Below, one piece after another: positions 1-7,642 of a stretch of 15,250 nucleotides of DNA. Below the pieces are notes generated by a model, which saw nothing but the letters and a program-made list of their open reading frames with translations, did not search any database and had not been told where the DNA came from. Position 1 is the stretch's first letter. Each line of letters begins with the position of its first letter. This DNA comes from Thiotrichaceae bacterium UBA7359 (GTDB lineage Bacteria > Pseudomonadota > Gammaproteobacteria > Eutrophobiales > Eutrophobiaceae). Both the position numbers and the translations under genes were made by a program. The DNA lies in the NCBI GenBank assembly GCA_905182825.1, contig CAJJDJ010000024.1:1-15250 (forward strand), given 5' to 3'.

Positions 1-28
1 TAACTATTGAATGCAGAAACAGTTTTAT

Positions 29-57
29 TTGTACCTGAGAACTTATTTAGTAATAAT
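29..57 (+). promoter_or_regulatory. Possible sigma70-like promoter for the SelW-like gene
   Basis: A weak -35-like TTGTAC (29-34) is followed after 17 bases by AATAAT (52-57), five of six matches to the -10 consensus. It lies about 75 bases ahead of the SelW-like start. The -35 matches at only three of six positions, and the region is so AT-rich that -10-like hexamers are common, so this is only a candidate. Confidence 0.22.
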
Positions 58-133
58 AAAATAGTATTCTATAGGATGATGATATATTAATCTAAGTGAA
101 GCTATTTAAACAAACAGAGGCACTGAAATAGGA

Positions 134-421
134 ATGGTTCAAAAAGTAAACTCACCTAGAGTCGAAATTCACTATTGTACGCAATGTCGTTTTATTCTTA
201 GAGCAAACTGGTTAGCCCAAGAACTATTGATGACATTTGAGAATAAGATAGGTGAACTTGTCTTAGTCCCCTCAACTAGTGGTGTTTTTACAGTCATACT
301 AGACGGTATAGAAATATTTTCACGAAAAAAAGAAACAAGGTTTCCTGAATCAAAAGAGTTGAAAAAGATGATTCGTGATAGACTTGATCCTAATATGCCA
401 CTTGGACATAGCGACAATTAG
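134..421 (+). CDS. SelW-like (SelT/SelW/SelH, Rdx family) protein, Cys form
   Basis: A 95-residue protein of the Rdx family, the bacterial relatives of selenoprotein W, with a small thioredoxin-like fold thought to act in thiol redox chemistry. The N-terminus carries the family CxxC motif as YCTQC, with Cys15 and Cys18; selenoprotein members have Sec at the second position, so this is the cysteine form and needs no Sec insertion. The family signatures RANWLAQELL (23-32), the PSTSGVF segment (46-52), FPESKELK (70-77) and the C-terminal LGHSD (90-94) are all present, and the length is normal. AGGA lies directly against the ATG and GAGG lies about 14 bases upstream, so the ribosome site is poorly spaced, but no other start codon exists before the conserved core. 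It stands alone, 478 bases before hrpA. The family call is firm; the cellular substrate is unknown. Confidence 0.9.
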   Translation: MVQKVNSPRVEIHYCTQCRFILRANWLAQELLMTFENKIGELVLVPSTSGVFTVILDGIEIFSRKKETRFPESKELKKMIRDRLDPNMPLGHSDN

Positions 422-899
422 CGTGATGACAAATTTCCAACGAGAATAAGGCATCAATTTCAAAGGGGAAATGGAAAAACCTACTTTATTAACATTTTCT
501 AAAATATTGCAATCATCAATATGACTCAGATAACCTGCTTCTACTTTCACTAGGTTTATCCTTCGCTTTTTATTTTTTATAGAAAACGATCGATATATAC
601 TATGGATAATAACGAATATACTGTACTTTCTGTTGCATTAGTTAAATCGATGATGAGTTTTTGTTTTATCATTTTTGAACTGCTGGGTTCATTATAATTT
701 GCTAGGCTTTAAGACAGCTTCAACTATAAGAATTAATATAATTCACTAATATTGTGGGTCAACTTTTAACATATAATATACTGATTGAGATAATTTAATA
801 TCTTGTAGTCTATTTTCTATAAGAACATCAATGAATTGGGAGTAACTTAATATTAGTAAATAGTCTGAGTTATACTTTAGAAGATATAAAAAGGATGGC
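422..899. other. AT-rich gap before hrpA, no supportable gene
   Basis: No gene, RNA or repeat is supportable in these 478 bases. A 31-codon frame at 602-697 has a hydrophobic C-terminal half but no Shine-Dalgarno sequence. TATAAT hexamers occur at 693-698 and 772-777, but neither has a good -35 at 16-18 bases. A short inverted repeat (GAATTA, 3-base spacer, TAATTC) lies at 730-744 and is of a size expected by chance in such DNA. The hrpA promoter must lie somewhere here or upstream, because hrpA heads the run. No GC-rich hairpin with a T-run follows the SelW-like gene. Confidence 0.6.
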
Positions 900-3800
900 A
901 TGACAACTTTAGAAATAGAAAATATCTATAATAGTTTATTAGAGACGCGTTCATCTGAACGAATTAGTTTAGAACGAACATTTGCTCTCTTGAAAAAACG
1001 TAATCTTGAGAGTGATACTGAATGGGATACTCTCAAGCGGTCCATAGAATTATCAATACAAAATAAACACGATAGAATAAAACGTCTTCCCGAATGTCAA
1101 TTTGACGATAATTTACCTATAAACCAGTGTCATGACGAAATATATAATGCCATATCAAATAATCCAATAACAATTATTTGTGGAGAAACTGGTTCAGGTA
1201 AAACAACTCAGCTACCAAAACTCTGTCTTAAATTAGGGCGTGGAATAGAGGGTGTTATCGGTCATACGCAACCGCGGCGACTAGCTGCTAGATCTGTTGC
1301 AAAACGAATCGCCGAAGAATTGAAAAGCGAGTTAGGCAGAGATGTTGGCTTTAAGATTAGACATCAGGATGTAACCAGTAGGCATTCCTATATCAAGTTG
1401 ATGACAGACGGTATATTGCTTGCCGAATTACAAAAAGATAAATATTTAAATCAATACGACACATTGATTATCGATGAAGCACATGAACGTAGTCTAAACA
1501 TCGATTTTATTTTAGGTTATATAAAGCAACTCTTACCAAAACGACCTGATCTAAAAGTAATAATCACCTCCGCTACAATTGACGTTATTCGTTTTTCCGA
1601 ACATTTCGATAATGCGCCGGTTATTGAAGTCTCTGGTAGAACTTGGCCTGTTGATGTTTTTTATCGACCGGTCCAAGAAAATAATGAAGATGAAGATCCC
1701 ATGAGTCGAGAAGAGGTTATTTTAGAAGCAATTCGAGAACTCACCTCATATGATATGGGCGATATCCTGATATTTTTGGAAGGGGAAAGAGAAATCTATG
1801 GAACTGATAAGTTTCTTCGTAAACAAAACTTATCAGACACTGATATTTTGCCGCTTTATGCACGACTAAGTTCTTCGAGACAAAATAAGATATTTGCGCT
1901 GCATAAACGCCGTCATATAGTGCTAGCGACGAATATTGCAGAAACATCGTTGACCATTCCTGATATCCGTTACGTAATCGACACTGGTATGGCACGTATG
2001 AGTCGTTATAGTTATCGTAGTAAAGTACAGCGTTTACCGATAGAAAGGATATCTAAGGCTGCAGCGAATCAACGTAAGGGACGCTGTGGCAGAACTAGTG
2101 ACGGAATATGCATACGTTTGTACAGTGAAGAAGACTTTTGTTCCCGTATGGAATACACAGAACCTGAGATACTGCGTACGAATCTAGCATCAGTGATCTT
2201 ACAGATGAAGGCTCTAAAGATTGGAAACATAGATGAATATCCATTTATAAATCCCCCTGACAAGAAATTTATCAATGATGGTACGCGTTTGTTAAGCGAG
2301 ATTAATGCGCTAGATAAGGAAGGAAAGTTAACAGTAATTGGCAAAAAAATAGTTAGATTTCCTTTAGATCCAAGACATGCAAGGATATTATTAGCAGCAC
2401 ATGATTTTAATTGTTTGTATGAAATATCAATTATTATAAGTGCATTAAGTATTCAAGATCCTAGAGAACGTCCGCTCGATAAACAGCAAAAAGCAGATGA
2501 ATCTCATAAACAATTTATGGATGAGGCTTCAGATTTTTTATGGTTTCTAAATCTTTGGAATTTTTATCAAAAGCAAATTAAGCAACTATCACAAAACAAA
2601 CTTAGGAAATTGTGTCAAACCAACTTCTTGTCATATATGAAGATGCGAGAATGGATTGATATACATAGACAGTTACGTCACGTCTGTACTGAGATTGGTT
2701 TATTGTTGAATACTGAACCTGCCAGTTATCAAAATATACATTGTGCCATATTGAGTGGCATGTTGAGTCACGTTGCTTTTTTGTCTGACAAACACGAATA
2801 TACCGGTGCTCGTGATATAAAGTTAAATCTGTTTCCAGCATCCGGACAGTTTCATAAAAAACCAAAATGGGTTGTTGCTGCTGACTTGGTTGAGACCTCT
2901 CGATTATTTGCTCGAAACGTTGCGCGGATTGATTCCGCATGGTTGATTAATGTCGCAAAGCATCTATTGAAACACGCCTACTCGGATGCATATTGGGATA
3001 GCAAGAGTTCACGTGTTGTTGCCTTAGAAAAGATCAGTCTATATGGCATGACCTTGATCGCGGGCAAAAGAATTAATTACGGTGCTATTAATCCTGTTGA
3101 CGCTAAAGCCTTGTTTATCAGAAATGCATTGATAGAAGGTGATTTGGAATCAAGCATAAGTTTCTTCAAAAAAAATAATAAAACAATAGAGGAAGTCAGA
3201 CATCTGGAAGTAAAATCGCGTCGTCCAGATATTCTGAATGAAGAAGCCATATATGAATTTTATAATAAGTCATTGCCAGAACATGTATATGATGGACAAT
3301 CATTTGCTGTTTGGTCGAAAGGACTAAATAACGCACAAAAGCAAAGACTATGCCTGACTAAAGAGTTCATAGTAAATCGCGAGACAGATGATATTACTGA
3401 ATCCACCTATCCGGATAATATTGAATTCAATGGCATGCAGTTGCCGCTGGAATATAAGTTTCTTCCAGGCGTTAAAGAAGATGGACTTAGTGTTGATATC
3501 CCGTTAGAGGTATTAAATCAATTCGATCAAAATCAAATGGATTATTTAGTACCGGGATTGATCGAAGAAAAAATAACCTTGTTACTAAAGTCTTTACCTA
3601 AAGCTATACGCAAAAGATTAGTGCCTATCCCGGAAACTGTTGCGGAATGTGTAAGCAATATTAAAAACCAATCAAACTCATTAAAACAAAATCTGATTTC
3701 ATTTTTGTTCAAGACGCGAGCAGTTGATATCGCAATCAATGATTTTGCAGAGGGCGTTCTGCCCGAACACCTTAGAACAAATTACCGGGTTGTGGATGCC

Positions 3801-4775
3801 AAAAATGAATTGATAGCCGAAGGCGATGATATTATCGAACTGAAAAGCAAACTGGCGACGCAAATAGAACATGCGTTTACAAACATATATCAAGATGCCT
3901 TTGGCGAAGAAGAAGTCGTCTCATGGGATTTTGGGGATCTGCCTGTAGAACAAAGAGTCACATCTAAAGAAAATGCAATAACAAGTTATCCATCATTATT
4001 AGAAGAGGATGGCAAAGTTTATAGATATGCATTTGATAATTTACGTGCAGCTGAATACTACTTGCGATTTGGGTTAAGAGGCTTATTAAAAAATGCGTTA
4101 GCAAAAGAGATTAAGTATCTGCGTAAAAATTTGAAAGGCATTGATAAATTAGCACTGCTATATACGCGATTTGGCAATAAAGAGGAAATAGTTGAATCAA
4201 TTATTAATCTTGTGCTGGACGAAACATTTTTATATGAAACAACATTGATTCGTAAACAAGAACATTTTTTAGCAAGCTTGGAGCAGGGTAGATCAGAATT
4301 AATAAGCAATGCAGACAGGATTTGTGTGGTATTGCAAAAAATACTGGAAATGAATTTGCAAGTTCAAACATTACTTTCCGATGCAAACATGTTGAAATAT
4401 AGCCATGCAGTCAATGACATTGAAGAGCAGCTGAAATATATGATGTTTCACGGATTTATCGAAGATATTGAAACGGAATATTTAAAGCAGTACCCACGTT
4501 ACTTAGAAGCCATAATTAAACGTATGGAAAAACTTGAGTATGGTGCTGACAAAGATTATCAATCTACTAAACTAATACAGCCACATTGGGACAGAATAAA
4601 GAAACTGGTAGATCATGCGTATGAAACAGACGGGAATACAACTTCAATTGATGAATACCGTTGGATGAGTGAAGAATTACGCATATCGTTATTTGCACAA
4701 GGGCTAAAAACCAGAATGCCAGTATCATTGAAGCGCTTAGACAAGGCATGGGAAAGATGTCAGAAAGAAAATTAA
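900..4775 (+). CDS. hrpA: ATP-dependent RNA helicase HrpA (DEAH box)
   Basis: A cytoplasmic DEAH-box helicase of 1291 residues, close to the roughly 1300 of E. coli HrpA, so full length. Known HrpA proteins unwind RNA and act in mRNA processing and in rescue of stalled ribosomes. Motifs in order: motif I GETGSGKTTQ (95-104), motif Ia with PRRLAAR (125-131), motif II DEAH (192-195), motif III SAT (224-226), motif V around TNIAETSLTIP (344-354) and motif VI QRKGRCGR (391-398). Winged-helix and helicase-associated regions follow, then the long C-terminal half (DUF3418 type) that separates HrpA from the shorter HrpB. AAGGA sits at 891-895, four bases before the ATG, supporting this start. It heads a plus-strand run; the antiporter starts 17 bases after its stop. 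No truncation or missing motif is seen. Confidence 0.97.
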   Translation: MTTLEIENIYNSLLETRSSERISLERTFALLKKRNLESDTEWDTLKRSIELSIQNKHDRIKRLPECQFDDNLPINQCHDEIYNAISNNPITIICGETGSGKTTQLPKLCLKLGRGIEGVIGHTQPRRLAARSVAKRIAEELKSELGRDVGFKIRHQDVTSRHSYIKLMTDGILLAELQKDKYLNQYDTLIIDEAHERSLNIDFILGYIKQLLPKRPDLKVIITSATIDVIRFSEHFDNAPVIEVSGRTWPVDVFYRPVQENNEDEDPMSREEVILEAIRELTSYDMGDILIFLEGEREIYGTDKFLRKQNLSDTDILPLYARLSSSRQNKIFALHKRRHIVLATNIAETSLTIPDIRYVIDTGMARMSRYSYRSKVQRLPIERISKAAANQRKGRCGRTSDGICIRLYSEEDFCSRMEYTEPEILRTNLASVILQMKALKIGNIDEYPFINPPDKKFINDGTRLLSEINALDKEGKLTVIGKKIVRFPLDPRHARILLAAHDFNCLYEISIIISALSIQDPRERPLDKQQKADESHKQFMDEASDFLWFLNLWNFYQKQIKQLSQNKLRKLCQTNFLSYMKMREWIDIHRQLRHVCTEIGLLLNTEPASYQNIHCAILSGMLSHVAFLSDKHEYTGARDIKLNLFPASGQFHKKPKWVVAADLVETSRLFARNVARIDSAWLINVAKHLLKHAYSDAYWDSKSSRVVALEKISLYGMTLIAGKRINYGAINPVDAKALFIRNALIEGDLESSISFFKKNNKTIEEVRHLEVKSRRPDILNEEAIYEFYNKSLPEHVYDGQSFAVWSKGLNNAQKQRLCLTKEFIVNRETDDITESTYPDNIEFNGMQLPLEYKFLPGVKEDGLSVDIPLEVLNQFDQNQMDYLVPGLIEEKITLLLKSLPKAIRKRLVPIPETVAECVSNIKNQSNSLKQNLISFLFKTRAVDIAINDFAEGVLPEHLRTNYRVVDAKNELIAEGDDIIELKSKLATQIEHAFTNIYQDAFGEEEVVSWDFGDLPVEQRVTSKENAITSYPSLLEEDGKVYRYAFDNLRAAEYYLRFGLRGLLKNALAKEIKYLRKNLKGIDKLALLYTRFGNKEEIVESIINLVLDETFLYETTLIRKQEHFLASLEQGRSELISNADRICVVLQKILEMNLQVQTLLSDANMLKYSHAVNDIEEQLKYMMFHGFIEDIETEYLKQYPRYLEAIIKRMEKLEYGADKDYQSTKLIQPHWDRIKKLVDHAYETDGNTTSIDEYRWMSEELRISLFAQGLKTRMPVSLKRLDKAWERCQKEN

Positions 4776-4792
4776 ATAATGGATTACGATAA

Positions 4793-5962
4793 ATGGCTGA
4801 ACAATCGGTTCAATTCTCAATATTTTTGATCTTCACCGGCGCGGCAATCTTTGCAACGTTTGCCTTATATGCAAGGCAAGCCATGATCGTTGCATACATC
4901 GCAATTGGCTTAATTCTGGGGCCTTCCGGGATGGGATTCATTAATGATGCAGAATTAATCAGCGACATCTCAAATATAGGTATTATCTTCCTCTTGTACT
5001 TATTAGGGCTGGACTTATTGCCACAACAACTATGGAAAATGTTACGTGAAGCAACAGTAGTGACATTGCTTAGCTCAGCAGCATTTTGCCTGATTGGCTT
5101 TTCGATTGGTTTTATCTTTGGCTACGAATTACTACAAGCGATGTTGATTGGTGCCGTCATGATGTTCTCCAGCACCATCATTGGCTTAAAATTATTACCA
5201 ACAACAACACTGCACCATAAACATACTGGACAGATCATAATCAGTATTTTATTAATTCAGGATTTGATCGCCATTGTCATTTTATTATTGCTCCAGGGGT
5301 ATGGTAAAGGTGAAAACCTGATGGTTGATATCGCGATGCAATTAATTTATTTACCTGCTCTGGTGGGCGTTGTTTATCTTATAGAGAGGTTTGTACTCAT
5401 CAAGTTGATTCAGCGTTTTGATGAAATACATGAATATATATTTTTATTAGCGATCGCTTGGTGTCTCGGTATTGCAGAGTTAGCCCATTTTGTTGGTTTG
5501 TCGCATGAAATCGGTGCGTTTGTCGCAGGTGTGACATTGGCCTCTAGTCCGATTGCATTGTTTATTACTGAACGGTTGAAGCCGCTGCGTGATTTTTTTC
5601 TTATAATATTTTTCTTTTCCTTAGGAGCGGGTTTTAATTTATCCGTGATTAATGAAATACTTATTCCTGGTACAACTCTGGCAATCCTTGTGCTTGTCTG
5701 TAAGCCGCTTATCTTTGCTTGGTTGTTACGCAGGGAAGGTGAAAAAAAGTATGTCTCATATGAAACTGGTTTTAGGTTGGGGCAGATCAGTGAATTCTCA
5801 TTATTAATCGCCGTGCTCGCTGTCAATTCAGGTTTCATCGACGAAAAGACATCATACTTGATCCAGTTTGCTACATTACTAACGTTTATCGTATCGTCAT
5901 ATATCATTGTTATGAGATATCCAACGCCAATATCAGTCAGAGCTCGACTGCGACGAGATTAA
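4793..5962 (+). CDS. CPA2-family cation/proton antiporter, Kef-like, without RCK domain
   Basis: An inner-membrane monovalent cation/proton antiporter of 389 residues, almost all hydrophobic, with roughly 12-13 predicted membrane spans. CPA2 (KefB/KefC) signatures are present: GLILGPSGMG (39-48), FSSTIIGLKLL (125-135), the ion-path QD pair in LIQDL (Gln156, Asp157), GLSHEIGAFVAG (235-246) and LGQISEFSLL (329-338). The protein ends about 15 residues after its last span with a basic tail. It therefore lacks the cytosolic RCK/KTN (TrkA-N) domain through which KefC-type proteins bind glutathione adducts and nucleotide. It lies 17 bases after hrpA and 15 bases before the next gene, consistent with one transcript. 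Whether it moves K+ or Na+ cannot be read from the sequence. Confidence 0.9.
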   Translation: MAEQSVQFSIFLIFTGAAIFATFALYARQAMIVAYIAIGLILGPSGMGFINDAELISDISNIGIIFLLYLLGLDLLPQQLWKMLREATVVTLLSSAAFCLIGFSIGFIFGYELLQAMLIGAVMMFSSTIIGLKLLPTTTLHHKHTGQIIISILLIQDLIAIVILLLLQGYGKGENLMVDIAMQLIYLPALVGVVYLIERFVLIKLIQRFDEIHEYIFLLAIAWCLGIAELAHFVGLSHEIGAFVAGVTLASSPIALFITERLKPLRDFFLIIFFFSLGAGFNLSVINEILIPGTTLAILVLVCKPLIFAWLLRREGEKKYVSYETGFRLGQISEFSLLIAVLAVNSGFIDEKTSYLIQFATLLTFIVSSYIIVMRYPTPISVRARLRRD

Positions 5963-5977
5963 TCAAGGTTGTTACTA

Positions 5978-6469
5978 ATGGATAAGAAAAAGATAAAAAT
6001 CTTTGTAACGATATTAGCCTCTATCATTATTGTTTCTGGTGTATTTGTGACGGCAGATTACTTTGCAGTATTTGGCACAAAGACAATTTTGAAACTGGAT
6101 TTTGTTGAAGCACGCTTTCGCACTATTAATAAAGATACTGGTGCGCTTGTATTTGAGGTTGGCGTGCGTTGTTTTCAAAGAAATAATATGGATGCCTGTA
6201 CTCGAAGAGATAGCCATCAAGCTGGTGTTGTTTCGGCACATATCCCCGTAAGGCGTGTTATTGAATCAACCCTATTGTTCGAAAAGTCTGAAGATATTAT
6301 CAAGTCGGCTGATCCAAATTTACACGTTATGTTGATGCATCAAAACTATAACAATCCAACTAAAACTATATTACTTGAGGATATCTATTCGGGTAAAAAA
6401 ACCGAATACATAGTAGAAATGTCGCCCAGATATTGGGATGAACCAACGGAAGAAAACACAGATGAGTGA
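5978..6469 (+). CDS. Membrane-anchored protein of unknown function
   Basis: A 163-residue protein that I cannot name. The ATG at 5978 is chosen because AAGG (5965-5968) lies nine bases before it; an in-frame TTG at 5969 would add three residues but sits directly on that AAGG. A lysine-rich N-terminus (KKKIK) is followed by one hydrophobic segment, about residues 8-27, so the rest is probably a periplasmic domain held by a single anchor or an uncleaved signal. The domain has a Cys pair (in VRCF and DACTRR) about ten residues apart, which could form a disulfide if exported, and an acidic C-terminus. Its stop lies within the start of the CMD–Rieske gene (8-base overlap), suggesting translational coupling. 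Confidence 0.75.
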   Translation: MDKKKIKIFVTILASIIIVSGVFVTADYFAVFGTKTILKLDFVEARFRTINKDTGALVFEVGVRCFQRNNMDACTRRDSHQAGVVSAHIPVRRVIESTLLFEKSEDIIKSADPNLHVMLMHQNYNNPTKTILLEDIYSGKKTEYIVEMSPRYWDEPTEENTDE

Positions 6470-7085
6470 TGCGCTAAACTATTTATTAAAAGTACGTAAA
6501 AATGCCATTGAGCCATATTTTAAAGCTCTTAAAGAGGGCGGCAAACATCTTGATGTTAAAACTCGCTCGTTGTTGTCAGTCATTACTAAGGTCTATGCCC
6601 AGACTGAAACAGGCCTAAAACAATATCTTGTTCGAGCACTAAGAGACGGCAATAGTGCAGATGAGATATTAGATGCCATGTTAGTCTGTCTGCCGACATT
6701 GGGCATGAGCAAGATTATTTGGGCAGTAGATATTATTTTGCAAATGAATATTCCTGATTTTAATCCTGAGTTAATAGGTAAAGAAAAAAAGTGGCATAAA
6801 TTAATCGTGCTTAATGAGATAGATGAGGGGGTCTCTAGGCACGACTATGATGGTCGAGCTTGCTTTATTAATAAAACAAACGATGAATATCAGGTGTTTG
6901 ATAGTCGTTGCCCACATCAGACGACAGACATACCGTTTTCAGCTCTTAAAGGTTCAATATTGACCTGTTTAAAACATCAATGGAAATTCAATGTAGAAAA
7001 TGGTGAATGCATTGAAAATGGAAGTCGTCCGCTTAATAGGATTGAATTCAAAATTGAAGAAGGTTTCCTCTATGTCTATTCATAA
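6462..7085 (+). CDS. CMD/AhpD-like domain fused to a Rieske [2Fe-2S] domain
   Basis: A two-domain cytoplasmic protein of 207 residues. Residues about 30-95 match the helical carboxymuconolactone decarboxylase/AhpD fold (RSLLSVITKVYAQ, then ALRDGNSADEILDAM, then the LGMSK turn). Where AhpD proteins have CxxC and a following His, this protein has T48-E-T-G51 and Tyr55, so it is not a peroxidase-type thiol enzyme. Residues about 110-207 form a Rieske ferredoxin-like domain with both cluster-binding pairs: Cys150-x-His152 and, 16 residues on, Cys169-x-x-His172. The fusion suggests electron transfer to or from a substrate bound by the CMD part, but the reaction is unknown. The start at 6462 overlaps the upstream stop and has GGAAG 9-13 bases ahead; an in-frame ATG at 6438 adds eight residues but has only GGG directly against it. 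It is the last gene of the plus-strand run. Confidence 0.87.
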   Translation: MSDALNYLLKVRKNAIEPYFKALKEGGKHLDVKTRSLLSVITKVYAQTETGLKQYLVRALRDGNSADEILDAMLVCLPTLGMSKIIWAVDIILQMNIPDFNPELIGKEKKWHKLIVLNEIDEGVSRHDYDGRACFINKTNDEYQVFDSRCPHQTTDIPFSALKGSILTCLKHQWKFNVENGECIENGSRPLNRIEFKIEEGFLYVYS

Positions 7086-7121
7086 GGTTCTCTCTAATCA
7101 ATAACTCTCGCGAATAAAATT

Positions 7122-7601
7122 TCTAAATTATTATATATATAAGTATCATCTAGAAAAGACAGGTCAGCTTCAATCGAAGTCGCACAATCGTCCCTGGAAG
7201 TATATGAAGGTGCAAATACTGATAATCAGATTGAAACTTTAGATCTATGGGAACTCATTCTGCTAGAATTTAATGGAGATATAATCAATCCAAAATATCG
7301 AGTCGTGTATGGAGAAGATTCCAACTCAGAAGAAATAGCTGCTTGGGAAACCATTACAAAATTCGCTGTTCAATTTAAAGCGGCTGTTCATTACTTGGTT
7401 AGTACGCCCATGTGAAATTTTTCTATTCCGTATAAGTTAAAACACTACATAGATATTATCAGCCAACCCGGGCTTACCTGGACTTCTTCACCAGAAGAGG
7501 GGTATCAAGGTTTGCTGACAGGAAAATCTGTCACATTACAAGTGGTGGCTCATGCTAAGTTGTTGTGATTAATGTTGCCCTAGCTCGACAGTTAGTTTGA
7601 C
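7122..7601 (+). pseudogene. Decayed FMN-dependent NADH azoreductase / NAD(P)H quinone reductase
   Basis: One reading frame from 7122 to 7601 reads as the flavodoxin-2 family azoreductase/quinone reductase, which reduces azo dyes and quinones with NAD(P)H through FMN. Recognisable pieces are KLLYI, RKDRSASIEVAQSSLEVY, ETLDLWEL, AAWETITKFAVQFKAA, LVSTPM, NFSIPYKLKHYIDIISQPGL and SPEEGYQGLLTGKS. Four lesions are seen. The start ATG is replaced by TCT (7122-7124). TAA stands at 7140-7142, where GAA (Glu of the usual IEVSPR) is expected. Ser stands at 7149 where Pro of SPR is expected. TGA stands at 7413-7415, exactly where the Trp of the FMN-loop PMWNF motif belongs. There is no frameshift. The frame ends at TGA 7599-7601 after about 150 codons, against roughly 195-205 for the family, so the C-terminal part is also missing. 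It lies in the 557-base gap between convergent genes. The family call is strong; non-function is inferred. Confidence 0.85.
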
Positions 7602-7642
7602 TTTCAAGCTAAGGAAAGGGAAAGTTAGAAATAATGCAGCTC

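Noticed and set aside
134..421. Possible selenoprotein (SelW family)
   Set aside because: Both positions of the redox motif are Cys codons, with no in-frame TGA, so no selenocysteine is encoded.
602..697. A 31-codon frame with a hydrophobic C-terminal half, a possible small membrane peptide
   Set aside because: No Shine-Dalgarno sequence precedes the ATG, and short open frames ending in hydrophobic codons are expected by chance in AT-rich DNA.
730..744. Inverted repeat GAATTA-ATA-TAATTC, a possible operator
   Set aside because: Six-base AT-rich arms arise by chance in a stretch like this, and no promoter can be placed against it.
5410..5907. A 165-codon open frame on the minus strand inside the antiporter gene
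   Set aside because: It is antisense to clearly conserved antiporter motifs and its translation resembles no family, so it is a shadow frame.
6438..6461. Upstream in-frame ATG for the CMD–Rieske gene
   Set aside because: It has only GGG directly against it and would lengthen the overlap; the ATG at 6462 is better placed behind GGAAG and at the upstream stop.
7413..7415. In-frame TGA in the azoreductase frame as selenocysteine or Trp recoding
   Set aside because: The position is a conserved Trp and not a redox Cys, another stop (TAA) and a lost start occur in the same frame, and TGA ends other genes in the window, so decay is simpler.
7601..7626. ACTTTC/GAAAGT inverted repeat, a possible terminator between convergent genes
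   Set aside because: The stem is weak, the loop is long (14 bases), and no T-run follows on either strand.
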